Shown here: positions 45,676 to 57,901 of the stretch, one piece after another
Layout: every line of letters starts with the position of its first letter
Position numbering within the stretch: the stretch's first letter is position 1
DNA from: Trichoplusia ni
Lineage: Eukaryota > Arthropoda > Insecta > Lepidoptera > Noctuidae
Reading direction: 5' to 3'
DNA: 64,000 nt
NCBI RefSeq assembly: GCF_003590095.1
Contig: NC_039479.1
Coordinates: 5,704,001 to 5,768,000, forward strand
Made by a program: the position numbers and the translations under genes
The notes under the pieces: generated by a model
Told to the model about the DNA's origin: nothing
The model's database searches: none
What the model saw: only the letters and a program-made list of their open reading frames with translations

Positions 45676-48600
45676 AGAGCTAAAATGATCGCTACTTTAC
45701 ATATGTACATACTGTATATGGTGATACAGGACGGTTTTTTTTTGTGTTTAAGGGTAAAAAATATACATGGCCAACACCCGAGCCTTTTTCGTGGAACGCG
45801 TGGTGTTGTAATTTGCCGAAATTTACAAGAGTAACGGAAAATGCTTTTTAAATTCTACTTTTGATTATAGAATTATATGACTTCCTTTGAGTCGCTAATA
45901 AAAAATTTCACTGCGTGGATATTTTGATGAACCCAACAACGTTTTGTATCGTACGGTAATTAAACTGTTTAATCACTGAATGAAATGAGTCAAGTATTTG
46001 AATCAGTAGTATCGTTAAGATGTAATTTCTTTCTTCTGCAAAACCTATGAAAATTTTGATAAAAGTTTTCTTAAATAAAGTTGATTCACAGAAACTACAT
46101 TTTAAACAGCTTAACTAACTGCAGTAGACGATTAATTTATTTTCTAATTAGAATGCAGGTTCTATTTGACTTCAACCTAGTCCGTAGTAATGAACCGAAC
46201 CCTAATTAATACAATAGTATTAAATGGGTCGATGTTAACACATAAACAATTAAGGCATTAACAGAGAGCTGTTAATTCCTAATTACGGTAAAAGGCTACA
46301 TACATAGACAAGTTACGAACATTTTCACACAAATGTACAGTTTAACAGCAATTATTTTACTACTGAAAACTGTTTAATCACTGAATTTAGACGTTACTAG
46401 TTGCAATTAACAGTGTTACCCGAGAATAAAATGCACAATTACTTTAATTCATAGTGAAAGCTTACAGTGAAAACCTTTGTAATAAAGTGTATCTGTTTCA
46501 TCTGAATCAGTTCACTGTGTGAGGTAGCAAACATACACACACAAATTTCTCATAAGAATTGTATCTTAAATATTCAAGTGATTGTGTTTCATTCCTTATT
46601 GTATCCAACCTTATTTAAGGAACAGACAGACAGAAAAAACAATTATAACCTAAAAAATAAACTTATAAAATAACGTATAAACATAAAAATTATTGAATTC
46701 AAAACCAAGAGTTTACAGGCAAAAGTCAAACTGAATATTAAACAAAGACTAATTCTCTAGTTCCCGAGAATATAACGTTAATTACGGCAATTAGGTGAAC
46801 GACTTGGTTCTGTCTATGGCAGACAAAGGCTCAGGTATATCCAATGTATTCCTCAATGTGTGCAATATCGATTATATAATGGCCGCCCTGCACTATCATT
46901 AACCCGGACTTTGATAAATTTAGTAGAAAATACAAGCGTTTTACCGCAATTTATAAAGTCAATTTATCATCCGTTTTATGTGATGTCTACGTATTTAGAT
47001 CTGCTAAAATAATAAGACATTTTGTTACATAAATACGTTATTACAATAACAACTTTCGACCGCATGCATTCGAAATACGAATAACAATTCTCTTTTCACT
47101 AAAACTTTTTAGTTGTTTTTTTTATTGACACGAGTTGTGATAATTTGAATTTAGAATAATGTCTTTTGTTTTTCAGAAAGCATGAAACTATTTTGTTTTT
47201 CTTTTTTATTGTCTGTTGTTCTAACTAATAATGGCGGGAAGAACTTTAATAACTACTTCACTTGGCATGGACAACTTTTTTGAATACGTTATAGACGTCA
47301 TGTAATAGTCTATGTTAATCCTAGGTATCAGGTGCATTCATACCAAATTTGTTTAAGCATTTGAACGAGAAGGAGTTACAAATGTTCGCTTACGAAATTT
47401 CGTCTTTATAATACATATAAGTTATCTTAAAAATAATGCTCTTACCAGGAAGGATAAATGCCTACGTGATCTGTACATCAATGTATCTATAATTTGTGCT
47501 TATATGAACATTTTCGTGATCGGAAATCCGTTGACCGCTCGAAATAAGGTCAATTACTCGTCTGTTTATAAGTGCCTTGAAAGGAGGCTTATGTTCAGCT
47601 ATGAAAGGACTATTCATGATATAAATATTGTAAAGATAACCTTTCTTTGTATGAAATGTAACATCTTGGCGTATATTTTTTATCAAATATTTACTTGAAA
47701 ACTTTTGACAAGTATTAATATTCATTTTTTGTCTGCATGATACGAAAACATCATTATAGTGAAGTGAAGAGTTTAAAAAAATAATTTTAATACTCAAAAA
47801 CTTAAATTTTGTAACTAACATGCGATTTGTCAGTTATAAACACTTTTAAATCCATGTTGACAGCTAACGAATATAAACTAGTGATTCAAGTAATCTGTTA
47901 ATCGTCATGTATATTAAAATGAACATGAGTCCCGCCATTTGTAATTACACAACATATTTGCGAGGGTAAAGGTCGGAAGACACTTGCTTGACATCGCGCA
48001 GCTCACTGACGCTGACGCGCGACTGTAGAAAAGGGATCATGGCTACACTCGCTTTAAAGCAAACTTGCAGCAGAGATAAGAGGTTTTAAACTAAACTTGT
48101 TAAGAGTTAATATTGTTTTTTTTTATTTACTGCGAAACCAACTAGTTTTTAAATATGTCGAAGTATTTTAGTTACATCAATTTTTTAAATAAGAGATAGG
48201 TTTGCACTGATTTTTTAAGTGCTATTTGTTTATAAGTTACAAATGATATCACCAAAATACAATATTATTACAGACTAGATCTTTTCACTAACATAAAATG
48301 AGAAAAATCTCTGCAACAAAATAAATAGTTCACACTTTTTTTTATCACTACAAAAAAGCGTCTACAAAGTCGCGTCGTCGGCAGTAAATGTGTCATCGGC
48401 TTAACTCTGATAATACAATTTGTGTAAAACGACAAATTACGTCACTGGTCATCACCCAAAGCTCTTTCTATATAATTTTTATTACGACTTTTGCTTTTGA
48501 TCATTTTTATCGTCGATATTAATCATTGAAACTGTTATAATTAGATATTACGATACAGTCACATGAAAATTTGATATTAAATTCGTTTCTCTGAAAATCA

Positions 48601-49082
48601 GATTGCAAAATGTATACAAATTTGTGTTTTATTATAGTTTTAATGATGAAATGTCTAGTGTATCCGTTCGTTGAGTGATATATGGATCGTTAAGATGTTG
48701 TGTTTATCTAACTAGGTTTAATTAGTAATGTTGGCTTGGCAAGGAAATTGTAACAAGCTTAGTTTAACAAAACTTTAAGCAATACTGTAAAGATGGATCA
48801 ATTGATTGTAATAGCCATTCATGAAGAAACCAGGTTTATCGTGAACTAAATCCTAGATATTTATTTCGTTAAATTTCAAGCGTATTTTAACGCTGAGTGC
48901 TCATAAAAACAAATGAAACTAATAGCGCACTTTTTAGAAGAGATAATTGTACCACTGACAAATATACTGTGATGTTTATTATTGCTATTACTAGAGCTAG
49001 CTCGTAATCACACCAACGCAGGAAAGTCTAGTCGTCTAGATGTTGTTTTTCTACTAGACATAAATCGGTCATCTTAGAATGT

Positions 49083-49285
49083 TTATTTTCTTTAAAAACA
49101 CGACTCCCACACTAAGGAATTTAATACTTGTCTCGCGTAAAGTTTCATAAACATTCAAGTCACATGTACAAAGACACGCATTCGTAAATCACAAAAAAGG
49201 TTGTCATACGCGGGGTTTGAAACCGCGACACGTCGCGCACTGAGGGTTTGAGGCGGTGACCTCAACCACTCGGCTATCAGTGCAG
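49083..49285 (-). mobile_element. tRNA-derived SINE, family A (minus orientation, best preserved head)
   Basis: On the minus strand the head reads CTGATAGCCGAGTGGTTGAG, an intact A box, then about 40 nt later CGGTTTCAAACCCCGCG, a B box with one extra T. The body includes GTCTTTGTACATGTGACTTG and ends near TTAAATTCCTTAGTGTGGG. It matches the other family A copies. Confidence 0.7.
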
Positions 49286-49336
49286 TCAATATAAAGCGCC
49301 ATCTTTTAAATTAGTTTAATTGTGTCTATTACAGTA

Positions 49337-49385
49337 GTGGAAAAGAGATGCCGCGCTATGTCGTACAGTTCTTTCTCGCTTTCAC
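49337..49385 (+). repeat. Dispersed ~45-bp motif, copy 4
   Basis: Begins GTGGAAAAGAGATGCCGC and ends TTTCTCGCTTTCAC. The outer GTGGAAA/TTTCAC and GAGA/TCTC segments are nearly inverted, suggesting a hairpin-capable unit. Confidence 0.6.
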
Positions 49386-49596
49386 GTCTTCACTAGTCTA
49401 GTGTCAGTCCTATGACAAGTTTATACCCTCACAGTGGGCGGCTACTTAAACTGTATCACCAGATTGACAGTAAAAATAATAAACACAACAATTTAACACC
49501 CTCTATAAAAGTTTAATTACGAATAGACGTCACGTATGTAAAGCAAAGAAACTGAATTTAGTGCCAATAAAATTGTGAGAAAATAAATATGTATTA

Positions 49597-49822
49597 TTGA
49601 AATGAAACTACTTTTACAGATTTTATCGCGGTTTAATTTTAGATTTTAGTTCCCGACGTTTCGAAACCTTTGCAGGTATCATGGTCACGGGCAGACTGAG
49701 ATGGCGTTCGTCTTGACAGGTTTCGAAACGTCGGGAACTAAAATCTAAAATTAAACCGCGATAAAATCCGTAAAAGTAGTTTCATTTCAATGTCTAATAT
49801 TCGCGTAAACCTAAGAAACCAC
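49597..49822 (-). mobile_element. Fold-back element, copy 2 (226 bp) with a perfect 13-bp target duplication
   Basis: On the plus strand it begins TTGAAATGAAACTACTTTTA and ends CGCGTAAACCTAAGAAACCAC, the reverse orientation of the copy at 34937-35224. It is flanked by an exact 13-bp duplication, TAAATATGTATTA (49584-49596 and 49823-49835). The arms again form a stem of about 65-70 bp. The central spacer is shorter than in copy 1 by about 60 bp but keeps TTTGCAGGTATCATGGTCAC and GGGCAGACTGAGATGG. Confidence 0.85.
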
Positions 49823-50351
49823 TAAATATGTATTAATTTAATTTCTGTGTTATTTTATGGAACAGATGCATTTGTTTTTTAGGGTTGTTTGGTCATTTTC
49901 GAGTTTATTTTGTTGATGTAGATGTTTTTTAAGTGTGGGATTGGTTAGATCGTTGAGTTTTCCAACGAGTAGAAAAAGTTGTAAGGGTGAGGACCGCACG
50001 GCTAGGCTGTGCGGACCGTTAACAAAAAGGAGATAAAGAAACTTGTGTAAATCTTACTCAGGTGTTTACTAGAGTTAGGTCCGGCTAGTTGTGGGTTCGT
50101 TGCCCAAGTGATCAGGCTGTCACTCATATATTTATAACGCGAATTTATCTGAAGTTTTTCTAGAAAAGACGTAGTTGCTGTTGGTGAGACCTTTCTTGTT
50201 GGGAAGGAATGATCATTGCATCACTACGTTAGCGTAATTTGATGTTGCCGCTGTCAAGTTTTACATTGTATACAAGTATCTGATATTGTCGTCGGTGCGA
50301 CTTTCAGGGACTTGCGAAGTTCTTGTGAAGAATCTTGTTATTTACTTTTCT

Positions 50352-50520
50352 TTTTAAGGAATCCCACAGTAAGGAATTTCTTTCTTGTGTCGCGGGGGTT
50401 TCTGAACCATTAAAATCACATGCATAAAGACATCCAGCCTCAGTACGAGCGTTAGGCGATCAGAAGTGTTTGTATTAAGCGGGGTTTTTGCGTAGTGACC
50501 AATACGATTATTCTATCCGT
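50352..50520 (-). mobile_element. SINE family A, body fragment (minus orientation)
   Basis: The plus-strand phrases TCTTGTGTCGCGGGGGTTTC and AAAATCACATGCATAAAGAC match the body of the family A elements. The tRNA-like head is poorly preserved. Confidence 0.5.
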
Positions 50521-53500
50521 GCAGTCGCATTTCATGTGAGTAGCCCTCGACATAATCGATCAAAGTTGAGGGGCTTGTCCATGTTCATGTTCATGTTCAT
50601 AGCCTTTCGGCTTACAAGACAAAAGAGAAATACATTTGGGTTGAGGCAAAAAATGGAAAACGGGTTTTCCTCTTACTTACACCAACTCATCGATTTTACT
50701 TCTACAGATGGGCGCACGATACTGTCCATAACCTAACGATAACATCGGCTCTATAACCAAGCGAATAAAGTCGATTTTTGTTGTTCGTTGTTACTGTAAT
50801 TGTGTGGGGTACTGTACCTCCATTTACCTTAAATTATTATGAGAGGAAAGATGAGAAATTGACATAAGAAGCGTCGGGTCGTTAGTCGATTGGAATTTGA
50901 TTATGTAATTTATGTCGAGAAGGAATTTCTCTCAAATAAGCTGAGGTATTTTTACGAAATACTTTGTGAATTGTTAATTAAGTTTACATTCTAATGAAAT
51001 GTCATACATTTCCTGTCTATCTCTTTTTAAACATGTAAATGTACGACTAGCCATAGGAATGTGAAGGATGATTCCGAAAAAGAAGATATGAAAAAATATT
51101 GATCAGCTGATGATAATTATGCCTGGTAAAGTAAATAATCGGTCGAGTCGGACTCGCAACACTAAGGTATTCTGTAAAAATATAAATAAGAGCTTTTTTT
51201 CTTCTTACTAATCACACGGAATGAGCAAAAATGATTTTTATTGTTGTGTCTTATTTAAATGTTCTTACTATCAAGGTTCATGAAGTGATGTTAGGCGACA
51301 GACAGGGTTGCAAGGTTTTTAAAGGCTTTTACAAAAAGGTTGAGTCTATAAGAAAGCCTAAAAAATATAACTAGGTTTCGATTTAATAAAAATAATATGT
51401 TGTACACATAAATATTTATTTTTATTTATACAAAACGCTAGCCGAATATTTTAGACGTATATCAGCTGTATTAGGTTTGGAGGACATTGAACTCATCTAG
51501 TTTCGAAGGACGAACGATATTTTAGGAGCCCTTAAATCCAGTGCCCCTTGTATTAATAGATTTTCTAATTAACTAAAGGGACTGTTGGAGCTTCTCTCGA
51601 GTTTCCAGACTTTCTATAATGTAATGGTTTTTAGAATTTATAACTTTTATAGTGAGGATTTAAAACGCCAAACGAATATATTGTACCTGGATAACTCTCA
51701 TTTAATCTGGAAAATGTACGTTAGAAATTAATTTCTATAATGTAGGTATAAAATGTGCGGTTTAGTGTCTAAATTATGGAGAGGCCTATGTCCAACAGTG
51801 GACTGCTATAGGCTGAGATGATGATGATGATGATGACTAGTGTCTAGATAGTGTTATAGAGGAGCTATCTTCAATATTTTTTTGTGACTGTTTTGTCTTT
51901 GTAGAGTTGAAAAAAATAAGTTACATATTATGATAAAGATATTACCAGTTATTATACGAGCATATTGAATTAAAGGTTGATTAATTGAAGGTTTACTTTC
52001 AGACTTAATAAGAGTTATTCATCAGTAAATACATATACACATTAAAGAATAAACGACGAGAACATCACAAAAGTATTTGTAAATAATAGATTTAAAAAAT
52101 CTAAATACCCACCTTTTTTTAATGACACTCCCTACAAATTTGATCAAAATCGGTCCAGCGAGGTAAATTGCATTGTCATCGGGTTTGAAGCTACTTTAAA
52201 CATTTCAGCCTGCTAGCTTATAGAGACGTGCCTCAAAATTGATTTACAAAAATCCAATCAGAACGACAAACAAACAAATAATCAAGAAAGTGAGTTTATA
52301 AAAACTTGGGAAAATATATCAAGCATGTAAAATCCATTTCTTTTGCATTTGGAATAAATTCGGACTATTTGATTAATCTCGGTCTGTTGACAGTTATAGA
52401 TCAGATTGACAGATTTGTTGAATATTCACGGCGGGGCGTCTAGACTTAGTCTGATCGAATATCAAACAATCCCGACCATCTGTCTAGAATCTGAATTGAC
52501 TCATTTTATAGACCTCACGAAATACTCGAAATTTTCTGATCTCTTAAACATAGCTTGAAAAATATTACTCTGAATTAAAATCTTTGTTTTTGCCTGTCCT
52601 TTTAATACAGTAAGAAAATAAGTGACCTTTCCAAATATTATTTTCATGTGAAACCAATGTAAGTATCTAACAAAATCTCATACGTCGTTGTGGCCTTGCA
52701 GTTCTATGATTAAATTTGTATGCACGAGGTAAAGGTTCGATCCCAAGGCAGGCAAAATACCAATGTGACTTTTTCAAAGTCTCCTAATTATTCTAAGATA
52801 AATACATTCTATTTATATTCTGACAAACAGTGAAGGAAAACCAGCATGAGCAGACTTGGATTCGAAATACCTCTCGAGGTATACAACGTTACACAGCAAG
52901 ACACACATACATAACTCCCATATCTCCTCACGTTGATCAAATAAATTGTTTCTTCATTATTTCGGCTGTCTTGAAATTCGTTCATCATTATTCAACGGGA
53001 CCCAAAGACGAACAATTTGAGAATAATATATGAGAACTATTGTGCAAGTACAATGACCTTGACCTTGACACGATCCCTTGCCCTTACTCGCTATGCTGCA
53101 GAAATATATCTTGCATTTTAATGGCGTAAAGTGGGTACTATGATTTAAAGAACTTCACGTAGAAGTAACTGGTCGGTTGATTGGGAGAGAGGCTTATCAG
53201 ACCATCTAGAAAAGAAGAAAAATGTATTCTGCTTCTTTTTTTGAACGAAATTCTGTGTGAATGCTTTTTTATTCTTTTTTTAACGTTAATGGTTTAATGG
53301 TACTGATACAAAACTATTCTGCTAGTCATCACGTTAATACTGCAGATGATTAAACTTATATAGTAAATATATGTAGTACAAAACCTTCAACAAAATACCT
53401 ACTAAGTGACTTATTTTAATAACTTTCATTAATAAAGTATTATAATGAGATAACCTCGTCAACAGTTCAGTAGAACTCAAGATTACCAGTTAAACAAATA

Positions 53501-54228
53501 CTTGTAAAGACGGAGTACAAGCAAGAGGAGTTATTAATTTAAAGGTTCAAAGATTTATATTAATTATTTGCTACAGTTATGGACTTGTTTGTTTTAAAAT
53601 GTAATTTAAAATTCAACTGTTTTAGTAAACTAAAGACTCGTAATGGAATAATATGTCAGAGCTTCTGCTCTTGAAATTTGTCAAAAGGATGTTAAAACGA
53701 CACTGGTGACTGGTCAAGAGGAAGTTGGACTCGTGACCCTGAAGATTCCATACAAAAAAGTATCAGAGGAACAAAAAATAGGTCACATACCAACTTCTTG
53801 ATCGCAACTACCATAGCTGAATTCTTTAGTCTTAGCACTTCGGTGTTGCTACATCGTCAACAGAAATACAAATTTCAAAAATCCGTCTATCACGATTCAT
53901 GAGATACAATCTGATGACAGAAGACGACCAAATAGGGTTGAATTTTACCCTTGAGCACACAAAGCTATTTTGAAAATTCCATACAGAAGTTACCTTACAT
54001 AACTAGTTCGTAACAAGTGACGTATTAACTAAACAAACGGAGAGAACAATAGCTTGTGCCACGGCACGTCAGACAACGCCGATAATTAATTAGTACCTGT
54101 CAAGAAACAAAATATTTTCATTTAAACAAGCATGCAAATCGCCCGTACGAATATAATGTGTGTTATAACAAAACTATTGTATGATAATCTTAGTCGGTGT
54201 ACGTATTGTTGTACGAAATTGTGTGTTT
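50521..54228. other. Non-coding stretch with repeat fragments
   Basis: No gene recognised. It contains a CATGTT microsatellite (50579-50599), the LINE 3' tail at 51776-51836, a fragment near 52130-52300 with TTTGATCAAAATCGGTCCAG typical of dispersed lepidopteran elements, and a passage near 53860-53930 with repeat-like text (ATCACGATTCATGAGATAC). Confidence 0.45.
51776..51836 (+). mobile_element. 3' end of a non-LTR retrotransposon with GATGAT tail
   Basis: GAGGCCTATGTCCAACAGTG, read in frame from 51781, encodes EAYVQQWTAIG followed by TGA (51814-51816). This is the last stretch of a common lepidopteran LINE protein. A (ATG)n tail follows at 51817-51835. Only the extreme 3' end was inserted. 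Confidence 0.8.
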
Positions 54229-54628
54229 TAGGGATGGGGGTTTTCAATGTAACCGAAATTTGGATATCCGAAGTTGAAGTGACGTATCCGATGTTATGAC
54301 TTAAGTTTAAATACTCGTTACCAGAATTAAATATTTGCTATCAAAGACCTTGTTTTCGAATATTTCGATTTGTTTTTTCAGATCACACTATATTAGCCTG
54401 TACATATCTCACCGTTGGGCCAAGCTTTTTAAAGAAGAATCGAGCATTGATCTCCACCGTAGGGCAATGTCTTTTGGAGGTACCAGATTTTAATTTTCCA
54501 GGATCCCATTTTAAGAACTCCAAAAAAATAAAATATCCCAAAAACACACACCAAAATTACATCATTATCCGAAACCAACTAATTACTTATCCGAATCTAC
54601 CTACATATCCGAAACAACCACATCCCTA
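54229..54628. mobile_element. MITE with TAGGGATG ends, apparently interrupted by a LINE fragment
   Basis: The left end reads TAGGGATGGGGGTTTTC and the right end, inverted, TAGGGATGTGGTTGTTTCGG. TATCCGAA words recur inside both halves. Between about 54385 and 54480 lies sequence with CACCGTTGGGCCAAGC and GAGCATTGATCTCCACCG. This resembles the LINE 3' ends in lepidopteran genomes that read around an ACTGCTGGGC phrase, so the MITE was probably hit by a second element. The 60-codon open frame at its right is not a gene. Confidence 0.55.
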
Positions 54629-55129
54629 GTCCACACCGAGTATGGACGATACAGTAGACGGGTTTTGTTACCAACACAAACGCTGTAATTTGACAAGTGC
54701 GACGCTGACGAACCTTGACATATTCGCCGCTGTTATCTCAATAGACAATTAGTTAATGATAACAAGTGTTGCTAATGACTGCTGTTTAGTGAGTCGTGTC
54801 TTTGGTTTTGCTTATTTTTGTGGTACATTTCGGGTAAATTTTATTTGTATCTGGAAATACTATGTATGGGTTATGTGTCTTGGACGCTATCTGAAATGAC
54901 TGGGGTTCCCCTTCCTCTATAAATCTGGCAAACTCATTGTTTTTCTATAGCTAGATAAAGATATATGTATATACTACTAAACTTTTGTTTGCTTGAGAAA
55001 ATCATTAAGATGGAAGCCGAACGGATAAACCAGATTGTAGGTAATGGTTATCAACTTATATCCCGCTAAGCAAACGCAGTACAACCTATTCATTTCACCC
55101 CAAAAAAAAAGCTAAGCTAACATCACAAC

Positions 55130-55205
55130 CTTTTTTTTATCTCGCCCACTGATTCCCACTGCTGGGCAAAGACGTCCCCCAAATCCTTCCACGATTCTCT
55201 GTTCT
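55130..55205 (-). mobile_element. LINE 3'-end fragment
   Basis: The plus-strand text CCCACTGCTGGGCAAAGACG, followed by CCCCCAAATCCTTCCACG, is a well-known lepidopteran LINE 3' terminus in minus orientation, preceded by a T-rich run (its tail). Similar but more diverged fragments are at 54385-54480 and 63236-63300. Confidence 0.6.
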
Positions 55206-57696
55206 ACATCTCACTTATACCTTGAAATAATTGAGAGTAGCATATTTTGAGTATGCCACAGCATTTTAAAACAGTTATTCCTCTCCATACCGCCGTAAGA
55301 AGAATCTTTACAAGTAAAATAAAGGCAGAATAATTTCCGATCCATCTAAATATATGCTGTATTACCCCGGCGACCGAAGAGTCACTCGAACCGAGATAGG
55401 TGATGTAGGTTAGGCATCTCAAGTACGGTCGATATCACGTCCCGATAATTATGAAAACAACCCTTATGGGGCTAGGAATAAAGACGTCCTTAATATCAGC
55501 GATCCTGTTACGAAGACTGTATATAGGACGATGACCCCTGTATATTTGTGACTGAACTTTGTCTGCCTGATATTTGGCGAATACTTTTATAAATACAGGT
55601 ATTCAGAAAATGATGGAATATTTCAATATGAAAATCATTTGCGTTTTTTTTAACTATTTTATTATTTATTTTTGTAAGTATAAACCTCATGCAGGTATAT
55701 TATCGATTCCAATGAAATACTCTGCTTTAGTTTATGCACTTCGATCGCAAACCCCTGGGTTTGTTTCGACATTTCTTCTCAGGGTAGTCAGTTAGGAAAT
55801 GTCGACTCCAGCGTTCTCAAAAAAGACATGTAAAAGTGATGAATTAATATCCTATTTGCAGAATAAATGATTTCATTCATTTCATTTCAATGAGTTGAGT
55901 GACTATAATAAACAGCATGCAAAAACTATTCAGATCAAGAATTTACCACATTAAAATTCGTTTCCATGTAAATAATACTTGGTATATTCAAATTCCACTT
56001 AAAACCGGTTCCCCGAAAGTAATTTACATATGAAAATTGGTAGAAATAAAACGACTATGAAAACCAGTTCTGTGAATTTTATACAGTTGCATTATGTTGG
56101 GTTTTGATCGATACAGCCTGCATATTTTACTGTTTGTTTGATTTAACTAGTAATTTTACTACGGGTTTTATGGAGGCACACACTAGTGGCGCCGGTATGC
56201 CTACCGCAGGCAAACCTATACTTTTACCTATTCGCTGTTGTAATATATTGTTTTTTTTTTCGTATATGACATTATGTTCCCTCCAGCTAAGTATGTGTCA
56301 CTTTTAAATTGTACGTGTTGTGTGTTATCAACATTTTCGGTTTGAGAATTTCGTTTAGTTTTTTTTTAAATTTTGGCACTTCATTTCGAGTTGTCGTAAC
56401 ATTTTTTTTGCGTTTGGATATGACCGTTTCTTATGTTATAGCAAAGTTAATTTTATTCATTCAATATTTTGTCGCTGTTCCATAATGATTTTCTGAAAAC
56501 AATACATATATGGTCCTGTAACATAAATTGATATCTGGCCTCTTTGCTGCAATTATACACGAGCTCAATTTACTTACCAGACCAAATCTCGCTTTAAAGG
56601 CAAAATGTATTTTACAATTTAACTTCACAAAGAAATGAAAATAGCATAGAAATATGCATCTCAATGGCTGTACATTACAAAGTATTCCTGCTTCAATAAA
56701 CAGATTGTATCACATTCCTGATAATATCTCCTAACATTAATTCTTTAGTTATTCTTTAACAAAGGAATATTGTTTCCCTTATTGTGTTACTTTGTTGCAA
56801 GCTATCTTTTAAAGCCATCGGCAACCTTCTACAATCTCTTGAAGTAAAGTGCGAGCGAGATGCCGCTACGCGTAATGTATAGCTCTTTCTCGTTTCCACA
56901 TTGGCTTCATTATTTTTTTTAGTGTTTATAGTACAGGGTGTAGAGATCACAGGTCTACCTAAGACCTAGTTTGCGGAAAGGTTATCTCAAGTTAAGGATG
57001 TTCATACAATGCATGTAAAGTTGTAGATTGTCGCGATTTGTAAAGAATCTCGCTTATTTAGTTCTTTTGTGGCAGATTGTATGTCTTTGTTGGGAGGAGA
57101 ACAAGATATTCAAAGATGTCTTGTGGAATTGGCGGATTCTTGAATGTTGTGAATAAAGAAATAAAAAGCATTTCAAATAAGAATGCTATGTTCTGTTATT
57201 CGTATGCTGAACTAGTTACGACCAGTTGTGTTGGCTGCAGTATTAGAAAAACTTTAAAGAGTATTTGTTTCTATGCCCTTCCCACTGTAGTCTTGACAGC
57301 CGTTTGAGTCATTTGTAGTAAAATTATCGGTAATTGTGTTTAACGTTATTTATCAACAATCACATTTTTGTGTCAAATGAAATCGTATTATTATTTTTCA
57401 CGGCATAACTTCGGGGCAAGAAATACACTTTCACGCAGATTTACTATGCAGACATAATGTAACAAATGAAATTGTATCTTTAACATATTTTCGTATCCAA
57501 ACTTGTTGTACAGTCAGCAACAAAAGTTAGTTACGCAACAAAATAAATAAGTTAGTATTGTGGTTATGAAACAAAATACCTCACTCCGGTAGTCTGAAAA
57601 CTGAACATCAGCTTACCTCGGAAAAGTTTAACTAAAATTTATAGCAGTTATAAATTATGTACAGATTTTGTACATCGAATACCTATGCTAGTAACC
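55206..57696. other. Non-coding stretch without a recognised gene
   Basis: AT-rich sequence with T and A runs. It includes copy 5 of the ~45-bp motif at 56851. Short open frames near 55574, 56104 and 57077 have hydrophobic content expected by chance from T-rich DNA and show no recognisable domain. Confidence 0.4.
56851..56899 (+). repeat. Dispersed ~45-bp motif, copy 5
   Basis: Begins GCGAGCGAGATGCCGCTACG and ends GCTCTTTCTCGTTTCCAC. Outer GCGAGA-like and TCTCGT-like words are nearly inverted. Confidence 0.6.
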
Positions 57697-57901
57697 CTAC
57701 TATAATATTATAAATGCGAAAGTAACTCTGTCTGTCTTTCTGTTACGCTTTCACGTCTAAACCACTGAACTGATTTTAATGAAATTTAGTACAGAGATAG
57801 AGTTGACCTTGAGAAAGAACATAGGATAGTCTTTTTGCCGGACTTTTGAACAGTTCTCTTGGAAACGCGGTATAACCGACATCGACGCGGGCGAAAGCTA
57901 G
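57697..57901 (+). mobile_element. Helitron-like short element, diverged
   Basis: The left end is CTATAATATTATAAATGCGAA and the right end GACGCGGGCGAAAGCTAG, followed by T. It contains CACTGAACTGATTTTAATGA, a phrase typical of these elements. The CTAG end is intact. Confidence 0.65.

Larger units (their letters stand above)
39955..49082. other. Long non-coding stretch with scattered small repeats
   Basis: No gene was recognised. The only GC-rich island is at 45555-45675. Three copies of a motif of about 45 bp lie at 40252, 40481 and 41415. The passage 44440-44870 is rich in imperfect ACCTGTTACAAATATCT repeats. A passage at 42600-42745 resembles the ends of dispersed lepidopteran repeats; its 66-codon frame is not convincing as a gene. 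Confidence 0.4.
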
